Shown piece after piece: positions 10,430 to 18,586 of a DNA stretch of 64,000 nt. The notes under the pieces were generated by a model. That model saw nothing but the letters and a program-made list of their open reading frames with translations, made no database searches and was not told the DNA's origin. Each line of letters begins with the position of its first letter. Position 1 is the first letter of the stretch. The position numbers were made by a program, and so were the translations under genes. The DNA comes from an uncultured Eubacterium sp. (GTDB lineage: Bacteria > Bacillota > Clostridia > Peptostreptococcales > Anaerovoracaceae): assembly GCA_946555345.1 (NCBI GenBank), contig CAMNSS010000002.1, positions 171,533 through 235,532 on the forward strand, read 5' to 3'.

Positions 10430-10640
10430 GGCCGCAACGCACTACAATGGTACGCTACCATTGCACTGCGATGGCGGTGTCGAGCAACACAACGCTACAT
10501 CACAGTACCGCGACAGCGCAATACCATTATGATACTACAATGTGGTAATGCGATAACGCACTACTGCGGTGCTACAACGCCACGATGCCACAACACGTTA
10601 ATGTCACGCTATGCCGCTACCGCATTATACCGCCGTCCCA
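10430..10640. repeat. Degenerate repeat-filled spacer between metG and tatD
   Basis: The spacer is built of recurring CACTACAATGGTA, CTACAATGTGGTAATG and CACTACTGCGGTGCTACAACG-like words. Spacing is irregular, there is no open frame with a start signal and no terminator. The words are not shared with the other repeat-filled spacers of the window. Confidence 0.55.
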
Positions 10641-10651
10641 TATCCTCGGCC

Positions 10652-12595
10652 TTACGTTACCGAATTTCCATCCTCCGCCAAGGTCGTCATAAATGCGAGG
10701 CTTTCCTTGCCGTCAACCACATTGTCGGCAAACATGATCATGCCCTTCGACTCCAGCCCGCGCAGCTTCCTCGGCTTCAAATTTGCCACCACGAGTACCT
10801 TCTGCCCGACGCACTCCCCCGGCTTGAAATGTTCCGCCACACCGGAGATGATCTGGCGTTTTTCCGTTCCCATCTTCACCTGGAATACCAGCAGCTTATC
10901 GGCCTTCGGGTGCTTCTCCGCCGAGAGGATCGTCCCAACCCTGAAATCGATCTTGTCAAAGTCATCGAACTCGATTTCCGGCTTCAGCTCCAGCGGAATG
11001 TTCGCATCCTCATCGCCGCCCTTCATCGCTTCCAGCTCGGAAAGCTCCTTCTCGATATCCAGCCTTGGGAAAATAGCCGCGCCCTTCTTGACCTGCTCGC
11101 CCTGCATCATCTCGAAGGTAAACGCATCCTCCCAGACAACATCGGCATACCAAAGACCCAGCTGCTTGCGGATGGCATCGGAAGTCGTGTGCATGAACGG
11201 GTAGATCAGCACCGAAATGATGCGCAGCGCCTCCGCCAAATGATGCAGGACATTGTCCAGCCTCGGCTTTTGCGCCTCATCCTTCGCCAGCACCCAAGGC
11301 ATCGTCTCATCGATGTATTTATTCGCCCGCCTTACGACGATCCAGATTTCCTCCAGCGCCATATTGAACTTAAATTCGTCCATATTGGCTTCCACCTTCT
11401 TAGCCGCGCCAAGCGCAACCGCCGCAAGATCTTCATCGACAGCTTCCTTTGCATCGGTAAGGTCAGGCACGAACCCGCCATTGTACTTCTCGATCATCGA
11501 AACCGTCCTCGAAACCAGGTTGCCGAGGTCGTTCGCCAAGTCGTAGTTCATCCGCTTCAGCATCACTTCATTGGTAAAAATGCCGTCCTGCCCGAAGGTA
11601 TATTCCCGCAGCAGGAAATATTTGAGGGCGTCGATGCCGTAGCGTTCGATCAGCTTCACGGGATCGACCACGTTGCCCTTGGACTTTGACATCTTGCCGC
11701 CTTCCAGCAAGAGCCAGCCATGACCCAGCACCTGCTTCGGCAAAGGCAATTCCGCACTCATCAGCATTGCCGGCCAGATTACCGTATGAAACCTGACGAT
11801 TTCCTTGCCCACCAGATGCACGTTTACCGGCCAGTATTTTTCGTAAAGCTCCGGTTCATCCGGCCAGCCGAGCGCAGTGATGTAGTTGGAAAGCGCATCC
11901 AGCCAGACATACATCACGTGTTTTTCGTTGATCGGCACAGGAATTCCCCAGTCAAAGGTCGATCTCGATATGCAAAGATCCTCCAGTCCCTGTTTCACGA
12001 AGGCGATCATTTCATTCCTGCGCGTGTCGGGCTGCAAAAATTCCGGATTGTTTTCAAAGAGGTCTAAAAGCTTGTCCGCATACTTAGAGAGGCGGAAAAA
12101 GTACGCAGGCTCTTTCGCCTTCTGGACAGGCCTGCCGCAGTCAGGGCATTTCCCGTCAACGAGCTGGCTCTCGGTCCAAAAAGACTCGCAAGGCGTACAA
12201 TACATTCCCTCGTACTCGCCCTCATAGATATCGCCCTTTTCGTACATCTTCATGAAAAGCGCCTGCACCCGTTTGATGTGCCTTGGTTCTGTCGTCCTGA
12301 TAAAATCGTCGTAGGAGATTTCCATGGTCTTCCACAGATCCTTAATGCCTGCGACCACTTCATCCACATAGGCCTGCGGCGAAACGCCCTTTTCCTCTGC
12401 GATGGTCTGGATCTTCTGCCCGTGTTCATCAGTTCCCGTCAGAAAGCGCACGTCGTATCCGCACAACCGTTTAAACCTGGCCATGGCGTCCGCCATGACC
12501 GTGCAATAAGTATGCCCGATATGAAGGTTTGAGCTCGGATAGTAGATCGGTGTGGTGATATAATACGTTCCCTTGTTTTCTGCCATTTCGTTCAT
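10652..12595 (-). CDS. metG: Methionyl-tRNA synthetase
   Basis: A class I synthetase charging initiator and elongator tRNA(Met). The HIGH motif follows [18 protein letters not shown]; the zinc-type knuckle CTPC...CPDC lies near residues 127-146; [14 protein letters not shown] is the KMSKS loop. The C-terminal domain from about residue 545 ([24 protein letters not shown]) is the EMAP/Trbp111-like tRNA-binding and dimerisation domain. At 647 residues it has the usual bacterial length. The upstream in-frame extension is rejected because GAGGAAAGG lies eight bases before this ATG and the extension would overlap the 3' end of the upstream gene. Confidence 0.97.
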   Translation of the reverse strand: MNEMAENKGTYYITTPIYYPSSNLHIGHTYCTVMADAMARFKRLCGYDVRFLTGTDEHGQKIQTIAEEKGVSPQAYVDEVVAGIKDLWKTMEISYDDFIRTTEPRHIKRVQALFMKMYEKGDIYEGEYEGMYCTPCESFWTESQLVDGKCPDCGRPVQKAKEPAYFFRLSKYADKLLDLFENNPEFLQPDTRRNEMIAFVKQGLEDLCISRSTFDWGIPVPINEKHVMYVWLDALSNYITALGWPDEPELYEKYWPVNVHLVGKEIVRFHTVIWPAMLMSAELPLPKQVLGHGWLLLEGGKMSKSKGNVVDPVKLIERYGIDALKYFLLREYTFGQDGIFTNEVMLKRMNYDLANDLGNLVSRTVSMIEKYNGGFVPDLTDAKEAVDEDLAAVALGAAKKVEANMDEFKFNMALEEIWIVVRRANKYIDETMPWVLAKDEAQKPRLDNVLHHLAEALRIISVLIYPFMHTTSDAIRKQLGLWYADVVWEDAFTFEMMQGEQVKKGAAIFPRLDIEKELSELEAMKGGDEDANIPLELKPEIEFDDFDKIDFRVGTILSAEKHPKADKLLVFQVKMGTEKRQIISGVAEHFKPGECVGQKVLVVANLKPRKLRGLESKGMIMFADNVVDGKESLAFMTTLAEDGNSVT

Positions 12596-12704
12596 CATTC
12601 CTTTCCTCTTGCGCTGCAAATGGGCAGCGGCTTTATTGAAACTTCCCCGAAAGCCCATAAGGCATCCGGGACAGCGCCGATCACGCAAACGGCATCGGCT
12701 CTTC

Positions 12705-13640
12705 TTAAAGAAACAGCGACGGCTCTTTTCGCGCCGCATATTCGATTTCCAGTTCTTCCTTATGGTATAAGTATCCCGCATCGTCAAAATACAATGCGCC
12801 CTGCGGGCATTTCTTGACGCACCCACAGCACTTGATGCAGATTCCGCTCACTGCGCCTGGCGTATCCGCCTGAATCGAACCCATCGGGCAGGCTGTAACG
12901 CATATGCCGCATCCATTGCATTTTTCCCGGTCGAGCTTCGGCTTCACCTTCAAAATATTGATGAAATTCCCCTTCCGGTCGCGCGGCTTATAGTACGGGC
13001 GCAGCGGTTCTTCCCCCGCCACCGCCACAGGACCTGCCGCCGAAAGCGCAACGGCAATCCGTGCATTGTCACCGCCGTTTTCCACAATCAAACGCCCCAC
13101 CTTGGCTGCGGCTTTTGCTGCAAATGCATCGGCAAGCTTCATGTCCTGCGCATCCGGCCTTCCTGCTGCCAGCGCTTTAGAGAAGGAATGCTCTCCGATA
13201 AAGGCCGCAGCCGCCACCGTATGAAAGCCCCTTGCTTCCAAGATATTGCGAAGCTCAATCAGCGCATCGTCAAAGTTGCGGTTTCCATAAAGCACGACGG
13301 GGACTGCCATCGCATTGCCGCCTTGCAGCGTGTCCAAAAATTTCAAAAGCACGTTCGGAACCCGCCCGGCAATAACAGGCGTGCCGAATACCACGATATC
13401 GTTTTCATCAAAGGCATATGCTTTATCCCTCGCCTCTCTCGGCGAAAAATCGATGTTTTCAGCCTTGGTGTAACGAATGCTTTCCGCTTTTCCGCAGCTT
13501 GCTTTCCCGCCGGGGCTGCCTGCATCGGCCTGATTCCCGCCGCCAGCAAGCTGCTGCCACATTTTGTATGCGATGCTTGCCGTCACCTTTGCCGTCGTGT
13601 TCGTGCCGGTGAAGTACATCGCCCTGATTCTCTTTTCCAT
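12705..13640 (-). CDS. EFR1-type flavodoxin/ferredoxin fusion protein
   Basis: A 311-residue electron-transfer protein. The N-terminal flavodoxin-like domain begins [15 protein letters not shown] (phosphate-loop type) and contains [15 protein letters not shown]. The C-terminal domain carries two [4Fe-4S] ferredoxin motifs, [12 protein letters not shown] and [12 protein letters not shown]. This arrangement is the EFR1 ferredoxin family of anaerobes; the electron partner is unknown. A Gly-rich insert ([19 protein letters not shown]) sits near residues 29-48. The start is set by GAGAGGA upstream; the longer in-frame extension lacks a site. Confidence 0.88.
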   Translation of the reverse strand: MEKRIRAMYFTGTNTTAKVTASIAYKMWQQLAGGGNQADAGSPGGKASCGKAESIRYTKAENIDFSPREARDKAYAFDENDIVVFGTPVIAGRVPNVLLKFLDTLQGGNAMAVPVVLYGNRNFDDALIELRNILEARGFHTVAAAAFIGEHSFSKALAAGRPDAQDMKLADAFAAKAAAKVGRLIVENGGDNARIAVALSAAGPVAVAGEEPLRPYYKPRDRKGNFINILKVKPKLDREKCNGCGICVTACPMGSIQADTPGAVSGICIKCCGCVKKCPQGALYFDDAGYLYHKEELEIEYAARKEPSLFL

Positions 13641-13792
13641 TGCAATCCTCTCATGTATAAAAAAGCAAAACCGCCCCGCATTCCCATAATGACGGGCTTT
13701 GTTACGGGATAAAACGTGCCGCCCCTTCCGCCTCCAGCAGGCTGCGTTTCCAGATACAGCCGTGCCGCCATTCATTATGGGACAATATGAAA

Positions 13793-14428
13793 TCAATACG
13801 ATTCCAAACGGTAGAGCTTCATTTCCGTGTATCTTATGATCAGATCAACGATATCTTCGATCTCAAGATATCCGCTGTCCATGGAAAGGTGGTAATTGAC
13901 TGGTTTCCCCCATTTCCTCCCGGTATGGTAATTATAATAATTGGCTCTCGCCTTATCGGTATCCTTCATCATTTTCTTGACGGAATTTTCCGGCACACCG
14001 TATTCCTGCACTGCCCGCTTAATTTTATCCGCCTCCTCCGCATAAACGAACACATTCGTCGCTTCCGGCATTCCGCGCAGGATATAATCAGCGCATCTGC
14101 CGACTATAACGCACGAACCTTCCTCCGCAATCTTCTTAATGGTATCGAACTGTGCGAGGAAAAACCGTTCATTCAGGGAAAGGCTTTCCGGTCCCGATTC
14201 GCCAGTTCCCATCGCCGATGCCAGGCTGTACAAAAAGCTGTTCTTCGCTTTCCGCTCCGCATCCTCCATCATTTCCCTGCAAAAGCCGGATTCCTCTGCG
14301 ATTCTATCCAACAGCTCCTTATCATAGTAAGGGACATCGAGTTTTTCGGCAAGCCGCCTCCCGATGAGCCTTCCGCCGCTTCCAAACTCACGGCTGATCG
14401 TTATGATTCTCTTATTCTTGTTATCCAT
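13793..14428 (-). CDS. Cytidylate kinase-like family protein
   Basis: A 211-residue P-loop protein of the Cytidylate_kin2 family, distinct from canonical Cmk. It begins RIITISREFGSGGRLIGRRLAEKL, where GSGG replaces the usual Walker A. It continues with PYYDKELLDRIAEESG, EGSCVIVGRCADYIL and the lid-like ARANYYNYHTGRKWG. Members are common in Clostridia; a nucleotide-kinase activity is assumed but the substrate is not established. AAGGAGGC sets the start. It is read behind its own extended -10 promoter and may continue into the EFR1 gene about 150 bases downstream. Confidence 0.85.
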   Translation of the reverse strand: MDNKNKRIITISREFGSGGRLIGRRLAEKLDVPYYDKELLDRIAEESGFCREMMEDAERKAKNSFLYSLASAMGTGESGPESLSLNERFFLAQFDTIKKIAEEGSCVIVGRCADYILRGMPEATNVFVYAEEADKIKRAVQEYGVPENSVKKMMKDTDKARANYYNYHTGRKWGKPVNYHLSMDSGYLEIEDIVDLIIRYTEMKLYRLESY

Positions 14429-14457
14429 TCTTGTGCCTCCTTGGATTTCTATGAATC

Positions 14458-14466
14458 AGTATACCA
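14458..14466 (-). promoter_or_regulatory. Extended -10 promoter for the cytidylate kinase-like gene
   Basis: On the minus strand TGGTATACT forms an extended -10 about 30 bases before the ATG. No good -35 hexamer precedes it, which is normal for extended -10 promoters. Confidence 0.5.
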
Positions 14467-14616
14467 CAAATCCCGGGGAAATTATAGGAAGAATCCGAAG
14501 GGCATCGAGATTTTAAGGCTTGCGGCAAAAGACTGCGCCGCCCTGCCTCTGCGTGAATTTTTCCGTGCAGTATGCGGGTTGAGTGTATTCTATTTTTTTA
14601 CATATAAGAAAATTTC

Positions 14617-14645
14617 TTGAAATTCAACATGGAAGCCGTTATAAT
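14617..14645 (+). promoter_or_regulatory. Toxin promoter
   Basis: TTGAAA and TATAAT are separated by exactly 17 bases, a near-consensus promoter about 65 bases before the small toxin ORF. The leader contains CCCTC and GAGGG elements that could pair across the Shine-Dalgarno region and damp translation. Confidence 0.85.
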
Positions 14646-14709
14646 TAGTTTTAGGGAAACCATTATAACGGTGGACGGTTCGCCCTCATTCCGAGGGGAG
14701 GTGATGCAG

Positions 14710-14790
14710 ATGTACATAACACTTTCAGAGCTTCTGGCTTTTGGGATGTTCGTTATTGCTCTGACCGCCTTGCTGACAAGCAAGCGTTAA
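14710..14790 (+). CDS. Small holin-like type I toxin peptide
   Basis: A 26-residue peptide starting MYITLSELLAFGMF and ending in a basic SKR. It is one hydrophobic helix preceded by a short polar segment, the pattern of the putative holin-like toxin family (TxpA/BsrG-like, Hol_Tox). The near-perfect Shine-Dalgarno GGGAGGTGAT lies eight bases before this ATG; an in-frame ATG two codons earlier is too close to it. It would insert in the membrane and depolarise or damage it. A convergent antisense RNA covers its 3' region. It is read against purD and the purine operon. Function is inferred from sequence pattern and locus layout. Confidence 0.8.
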   Translation: MYITLSELLAFGMFVIALTALLTSKR

Positions 14791-14800
14791 TATTTCCGCA

Positions 14801-14887
14801 TAAAGAAATAACCGCCCAAGCACCTAACTTAGCGGTTATTCTTTTTAACTACTAAACTTTGGGGCAACCGTTCATCGGTTTCCCTTT
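14801..14887 (-). ncRNA. Candidate antisense antitoxin RNA (RatA-like)
   Basis: A minus-strand promoter begins transcription just beyond the purD stop and runs toward the toxin. The predicted RNA of about 87 bases contains a first hairpin (GGGAAACCG paired with CGGTTGCCC) and ends in the GCGGTTATT terminator stem shared with the toxin mRNA. Its overlap with the toxin transcript 3' end is the layout of TxpA/RatA-type systems. The ends are inferred from the promoter and terminator, not mapped. Confidence 0.65.
14805..14848. terminator. Bidirectional terminator of toxin and antitoxin RNAs
   Basis: AATAACCGC and GCGGTTATT form a nine-pair stem with a 16-base loop. The plus side is followed by CTTTTT and the minus side by TCTTTA, so it can end both the toxin mRNA and the antisense RNA. 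Confidence 0.85.
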
Positions 14888-14893
14888 TTCTAT

Positions 14894-14922
14894 ATTATAC
14901 CGAAAGTTGCCAGAGGTTACAA
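14894..14922 (-). promoter_or_regulatory. Antitoxin RNA promoter
   Basis: On the minus strand TTGTAA and TATAAT are separated by exactly 17 bases. The site begins five bases after the purD stop codon and faces the toxin gene. Confidence 0.8.
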
Positions 14923-14926
14923 TAGC

Positions 14927-16258
14927 TTATTGAAGATTATTTGAGTTTCTTCTATCAACAACGCCGATATCCGTGCGGTACTGTATCCCTTCAAAGCTGA
15001 TCCGCTTCACGTTCTCATACGCTTTCGCCCTGGCTTCCTCGTGTGTCGCTCCAAGTGCGGTCACGCCGAGAACCCTGCCGCCTGCGGTGACAATCCCGCG
15101 TTTTAAGCCGCAGTCATCATCACATACAGCACATTTGCTTCCTTCCGGCATTTCAGCGAATTTCGTCCCTGCGTGGAACACGATCACGTCTTCCTCCACA
15201 TCGCCGAGACCTTTAATCAACTTGCCCTTTGCATAGCTTCCCGGATATCCGCCCGACGCTAGCACGACGCAGACAGCCCGTTCTTCCTTCCATTTGATTT
15301 CCACATCCGCAAGCCTGTTCTCCGTTACCGCGAGAAAAATGTCCAGTAAATCGCTGTCCATCCGCGCCAGCACTGACTGCGTTTCCGGGTCGCCAAAACG
15401 GTTATTAAATTCGATTACCGCAGGGCCGTCCTCCGTAATCATCAATCCGATGAACAAAACGCCCTTGAAATCGAGGCCGTCCTCTTGGAATCCCCGCAAG
15501 GTCGGTTCTAAAATCCGTTCCCGGATCTGCTGTTCAAGCTCCGGCGTAAATACAAGGCTCGGCGAATACGTCCCCATCCCGCCCGTGTTCGGGCCTTTAT
15601 CCTGATCGAATATCCGCTTATAATCCTGTGCGGACTGCATCGGGACGATGGTGTTTTCGTCCACAAAGCACAGCATGGAAGCTTCAACGCCCGTCAAAAA
15701 CTCTTCCACAACGACTTTATCAGCCGCCGCGCCGAATACCTTCTGCCCCATCATCTCCTCGATGGACTTCTTTGCATCCGCCTCATTTTCAGCGATGACG
15801 ACGCCTTTTCCCGCCGCAAGCCCGTCCGCTTTCAGCACCATGGGATAGCCGTATATGCCGACGGCATTCATCAGCTCATCTTTATCCGTAAACTCCCGAT
15901 ACCCCGCCGTAGGGATATCGTGCCGGGCAAGAAAATCCTTCGTAAAAGACTTGCTCGCCTCTAGCTGTGAGCATTTTTTGTTCGGCCCGAAAACCTTCAC
16001 GCCGCCCGCTTCCAGCGCATCGGTGATTCCCATCGCCAGCGGCACTTCCGGGCCGATGACTGCCAGGTCAATTTTTTGATCCGCCGCAAAGCCACAGATC
16101 CCTTCTATGTCCTCTGCGCCGATATCAACGCATTCCGCTACCGCCGCGATTCCTGCGTTTCCCGGCGCACAGTACAGTTCATCTATTTTCGGGCTTTGCG
16201 CCAGCTTCCAGCAAATCGCATGCTCCCTGCCGCCGCCGCCAACTACCAGAACTTTCAT
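14927..16258 (-). CDS. purD: Phosphoribosylamine-glycine ligase (GAR synthetase)
   Basis: PurD is an ATP-grasp ligase joining phosphoribosylamine and glycine, the second step of purine synthesis. It starts KVLVVGGGGREHAI, has the APGNAGIA loop, GPEVPLAMGITD and LKADGLAAGKGVVIA, with the metal/ATP motif IEFNNRFGDPETQ near residues 280-293. Length (443) is slightly above the usual 420-430. AGGAGG precedes the ATG. It is the last gene of the purine operon, followed at once by the antitoxin promoter rather than an obvious intrinsic terminator. Confidence 0.97.
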   Translation of the reverse strand: MKVLVVGGGGREHAICWKLAQSPKIDELYCAPGNAGIAAVAECVDIGAEDIEGICGFAADQKIDLAVIGPEVPLAMGITDALEAGGVKVFGPNKKCSQLEASKSFTKDFLARHDIPTAGYREFTDKDELMNAVGIYGYPMVLKADGLAAGKGVVIAENEADAKKSIEEMMGQKVFGAAADKVVVEEFLTGVEASMLCFVDENTIVPMQSAQDYKRIFDQDKGPNTGGMGTYSPSLVFTPELEQQIRERILEPTLRGFQEDGLDFKGVLFIGLMITEDGPAVIEFNNRFGDPETQSVLARMDSDLLDIFLAVTENRLADVEIKWKEERAVCVVLASGGYPGSYAKGKLIKGLGDVEEDVIVFHAGTKFAEMPEGSKCAVCDDDCGLKRGIVTAGGRVLGVTALGATHEEARAKAYENVKRISFEGIQYRTDIGVVDRRNSNNLQ

Positions 16259-16433
16259 CCTAACCTCCTAAATATGTCTTTTCCTTCCCGCATAACTGCT
16301 TTTACGAAAACACTTCCGTGAACCCGCTTGCAAAAACACGTTTGCAAAATTACGTTTACGAAACCTCTTTCATCAAATTTGAATGAAACCCGGTCTCATG
16401 CCGGATTGATGATGAAATCATCCCCGCACGAAA

Positions 16434-17609
16434 TCAATGATGGAACAATCTCATGCCGGAAAAATACATCGCAATCCCGTATTCGTCGCAAGCTTTAATC
16501 ACCAGATCGTCCCGGATCGAGCCGCCCGGCTGCGCGATGTATTTCACGCCGCTGCGGTACGCCCGCTGCACATTATCGCTGAATGGGAAAAATGCGTCTG
16601 AGCCCAGCGCCACGCCGTCCATCTGGTCGAGCCACGCCCGCTTTTCCTCCCTCGTCAGCGGCTCAGGCCTCTGTGCGAAATACTTCTGCCATTCGCCTTC
16701 CGCCAGCACGTCCAAATAATCCTCGCTCATATACACATCGATAGCGTTGTCCCGGTCAGGCCTTCCAAGACCTTCTTTAAACGGCAGCCCCAACACCTTC
16801 GGGCATTGCCGCAGCAGCCAGTTGTCAGCCTTCTGCCCCGCAAGCCTCGTGCAATGGATACGGGACTGCTGTCCCGCCCCGATGCCGATCGCCTGCCCGC
16901 CCTTTACATAACACACGGAATTAGACTGCGTGTATTTCAAGGTAATCAGGGCGATAATCAGGTCGCGCCTGGCTTCTTCCGAAACCGCTTTGTTTTCCGT
17001 CACGAGATTGCCGAGAAACGCTTCGTCAATCGGCATATCGTTCCTTCCCTGCTCGAACGTGATACCAAAGACCTGCTTGCGTTCCACCGCATCCGGCTTA
17101 AAAGCAGGATCGATCTGGATCACATTGTAATTGCCTTTTTTCTTTGTCTTGAGGATTTCCAAGGCTTCCTGCTCATACCCCGGTGCAATCACGCCGTCGG
17201 AGACCTCGCGCTTGATCATCTTCGCCGTATCCACATCGCACACGTCGGAAAGGGAAATGAAATCCCCGAAGGACGACATCCTGTCCGCGCCCCTTGCCCT
17301 TGCGTAAGCGCACGCAAGCGGCGATAACCCGCCTAAATCCTCTACCCAGTAAATTTTCTTTTCCACGTCGGAAAGCGCAAGGCCAATGGCCGCCCCAGCA
17401 GGGGAAACGTGCTTAAAGGAAGTTGCAGCAGGCATTCCCGTCGCTGCCTTCAATTCCTTGACGAGCTGCCAACCGTTAAAGGCATCCATAAAATTGATAT
17501 ACCCTGGTTTGCCGTTCAGCACCTTGATGGGAAGCTCGCTGTTTTCCACGAAGATGCGGGAAGGCTTTTGATTAGGGTTGCATCCGTATTTTAATTCCAG
17601 TTCTTTCAT
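16434..17609 (-). CDS. purH: Stand-alone AICAR transformylase (PurH C-terminal domain only)
   Basis: This 391-residue protein formylates AICAR using formyl-tetrahydrofolate, the penultimate purine step. It corresponds only to the transformylase half of PurH: the catalytic Lys-His pair is in TSFKHVSPAGAA near residue 60, with GGLSPLACAYARARGADR, QSNSVCYVKGGQAIGIGAGQ and FFPFSDNVQRA further on. The MGS-like IMP cyclohydrolase domain of ordinary PurH is absent. The neighbouring upstream gene encodes an archaeal-type cyclohydrolase that supplies the missing activity. AGGAGA sets the start; an in-frame 32-residue extension is not supported. Confidence 0.93.
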   Translation of the reverse strand: MKELELKYGCNPNQKPSRIFVENSELPIKVLNGKPGYINFMDAFNGWQLVKELKAATGMPAATSFKHVSPAGAAIGLALSDVEKKIYWVEDLGGLSPLACAYARARGADRMSSFGDFISLSDVCDVDTAKMIKREVSDGVIAPGYEQEALEILKTKKKGNYNVIQIDPAFKPDAVERKQVFGITFEQGRNDMPIDEAFLGNLVTENKAVSEEARRDLIIALITLKYTQSNSVCYVKGGQAIGIGAGQQSRIHCTRLAGQKADNWLLRQCPKVLGLPFKEGLGRPDRDNAIDVYMSEDYLDVLAEGEWQKYFAQRPEPLTREEKRAWLDQMDGVALGSDAFFPFSDNVQRAYRSGVKYIAQPGGSIRDDLVIKACDEYGIAMYFSGMRLFHH

Positions 17610-17621
17610 GTTCAATTCTCC

Positions 17622-17760
17622 TAGTATCTGTTCTAGCGCAATGCAGTTGCTTGCTTGTTTTGGCGCAATTCGCCTGCGCGCCTTATCCTTGTGCAATTTA
17701 ACCATTTGGTTTAGATGAGCGTGGTTCAGCCATTCACTCTATTTTAGCGCAATACAGCCA
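17622..17760. repeat. Degenerate repeats in purH-purO spacer
   Basis: TAGCGCAATGCAGTTGCTTG near 17633 recurs as TAGCGCAATACAGCCACTTG near 17745, with several shorter GCGCAATT words between. The spacer reaches the purO stop at 17869 and holds no gene. Confidence 0.5.
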
Positions 17761-17868
17761 CTTGTATCTGACGCTATTTGACCGCCTGCTTTCGGTTGAT
17801 ATGCTTTACTCGCTTTACCGTGGCCCGGTCTGGCCGTTCATCGCTTTGTTTAGGCAAAGTTCAATCGC

Positions 17869-18582
17869 TTATTGGTTTTTATTGACAATCCTCGTCTCGT
17901 GCCGCCCCGTCGCAATCTCGATATACCGCACAAACAAGGAAACCTTATTATCCTCGTTCAAGCTATTCCAAACCAGCTCCGTAAATTCATCGATATTTCC
18001 CAAAACGTCCACCTTCTTTGGCTCGCCTTCAAAGCTCGGAAGCGGGCTTTCATCCCCCACATACGTATGAAGAAACCTGCCCTCTCCCGCCGGGCAGCCC
18101 GGATAAGAAAAGGTATTCCTGATGCAATATTTGGGGTCGCCGTCCGCACTTTTGAGAATGGACATGGCGAAATCGTACTGCCCATCCTTGACGTTCATCA
18201 CCGCCGAAATCCGCGGCGTATAATTCGGTTCATCCGGTTCAAATTCACGAGTCCTAAGAGCTTCCTCAAAGGTCTTTCCCTGCTGCATCAATTCATATAC
18301 CGTATCCGTCTGGTCGCCATTGGTAACGATCGTCGCATTGCCCAGCGTCCTCACCGGGGCATAGATGATAAGGCTTGGATCTTCCAGCTTTGAAAGATCG
18401 AATGCCTGCGTGCGAATCCCGTCCTCCTGCGTGACAAAGACACGGTTACGGCTGTTGGCGCTCCTTCCCATGATGAAATAAGCGCATACCGCATATTTGC
18501 CGTCCTGGGAACGGCCGATCACGATCCCCCGTCCTGGGTAAGAATTTCCCTTTAGCTCCGATTGTAACGATAGCTTCTGCAT
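17869..18582 (-). CDS. purO: PurO-type IMP cyclohydrolase
   Basis: A 237-residue member of the IMP_cyclohyd family first known from archaea, which closes FAICAR to IMP without the PurH cyclohydrolase domain. Recognisable stretches are YPGRGIVIGRSQDGKYAVCAYFIMGRS, IIYAPVRTLGNATIVTNGDQTD, EFEPDEPNYTPRISAV and FVRYIEIATG near the C-terminus. The start is set by AAAGGAGT; a 19-codon extension upstream would overlap purF. Only four bases separate it from the purF stop, and its partner transformylase lies downstream, so purF-purO-purH are read together. Confidence 0.9.
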   Translation of the reverse strand: MQKLSLQSELKGNSYPGRGIVIGRSQDGKYAVCAYFIMGRSANSRNRVFVTQEDGIRTQAFDLSKLEDPSLIIYAPVRTLGNATIVTNGDQTDTVYELMQQGKTFEEALRTREFEPDEPNYTPRISAVMNVKDGQYDFAMSILKSADGDPKYCIRNTFSYPGCPAGEGRFLHTYVGDESPLPSFEGEPKKVDVLGNIDEFTELVWNSLNEDNKVSLFVRYIEIATGRHETRIVNKNQ

Positions 18583-18586
18583 ATTT

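Noticed and set aside
14598..14783. A 61-codon minus-strand frame over the toxin locus
   Set aside because: It is the antisense shadow of the toxin and its leader, without a ribosome-binding site.
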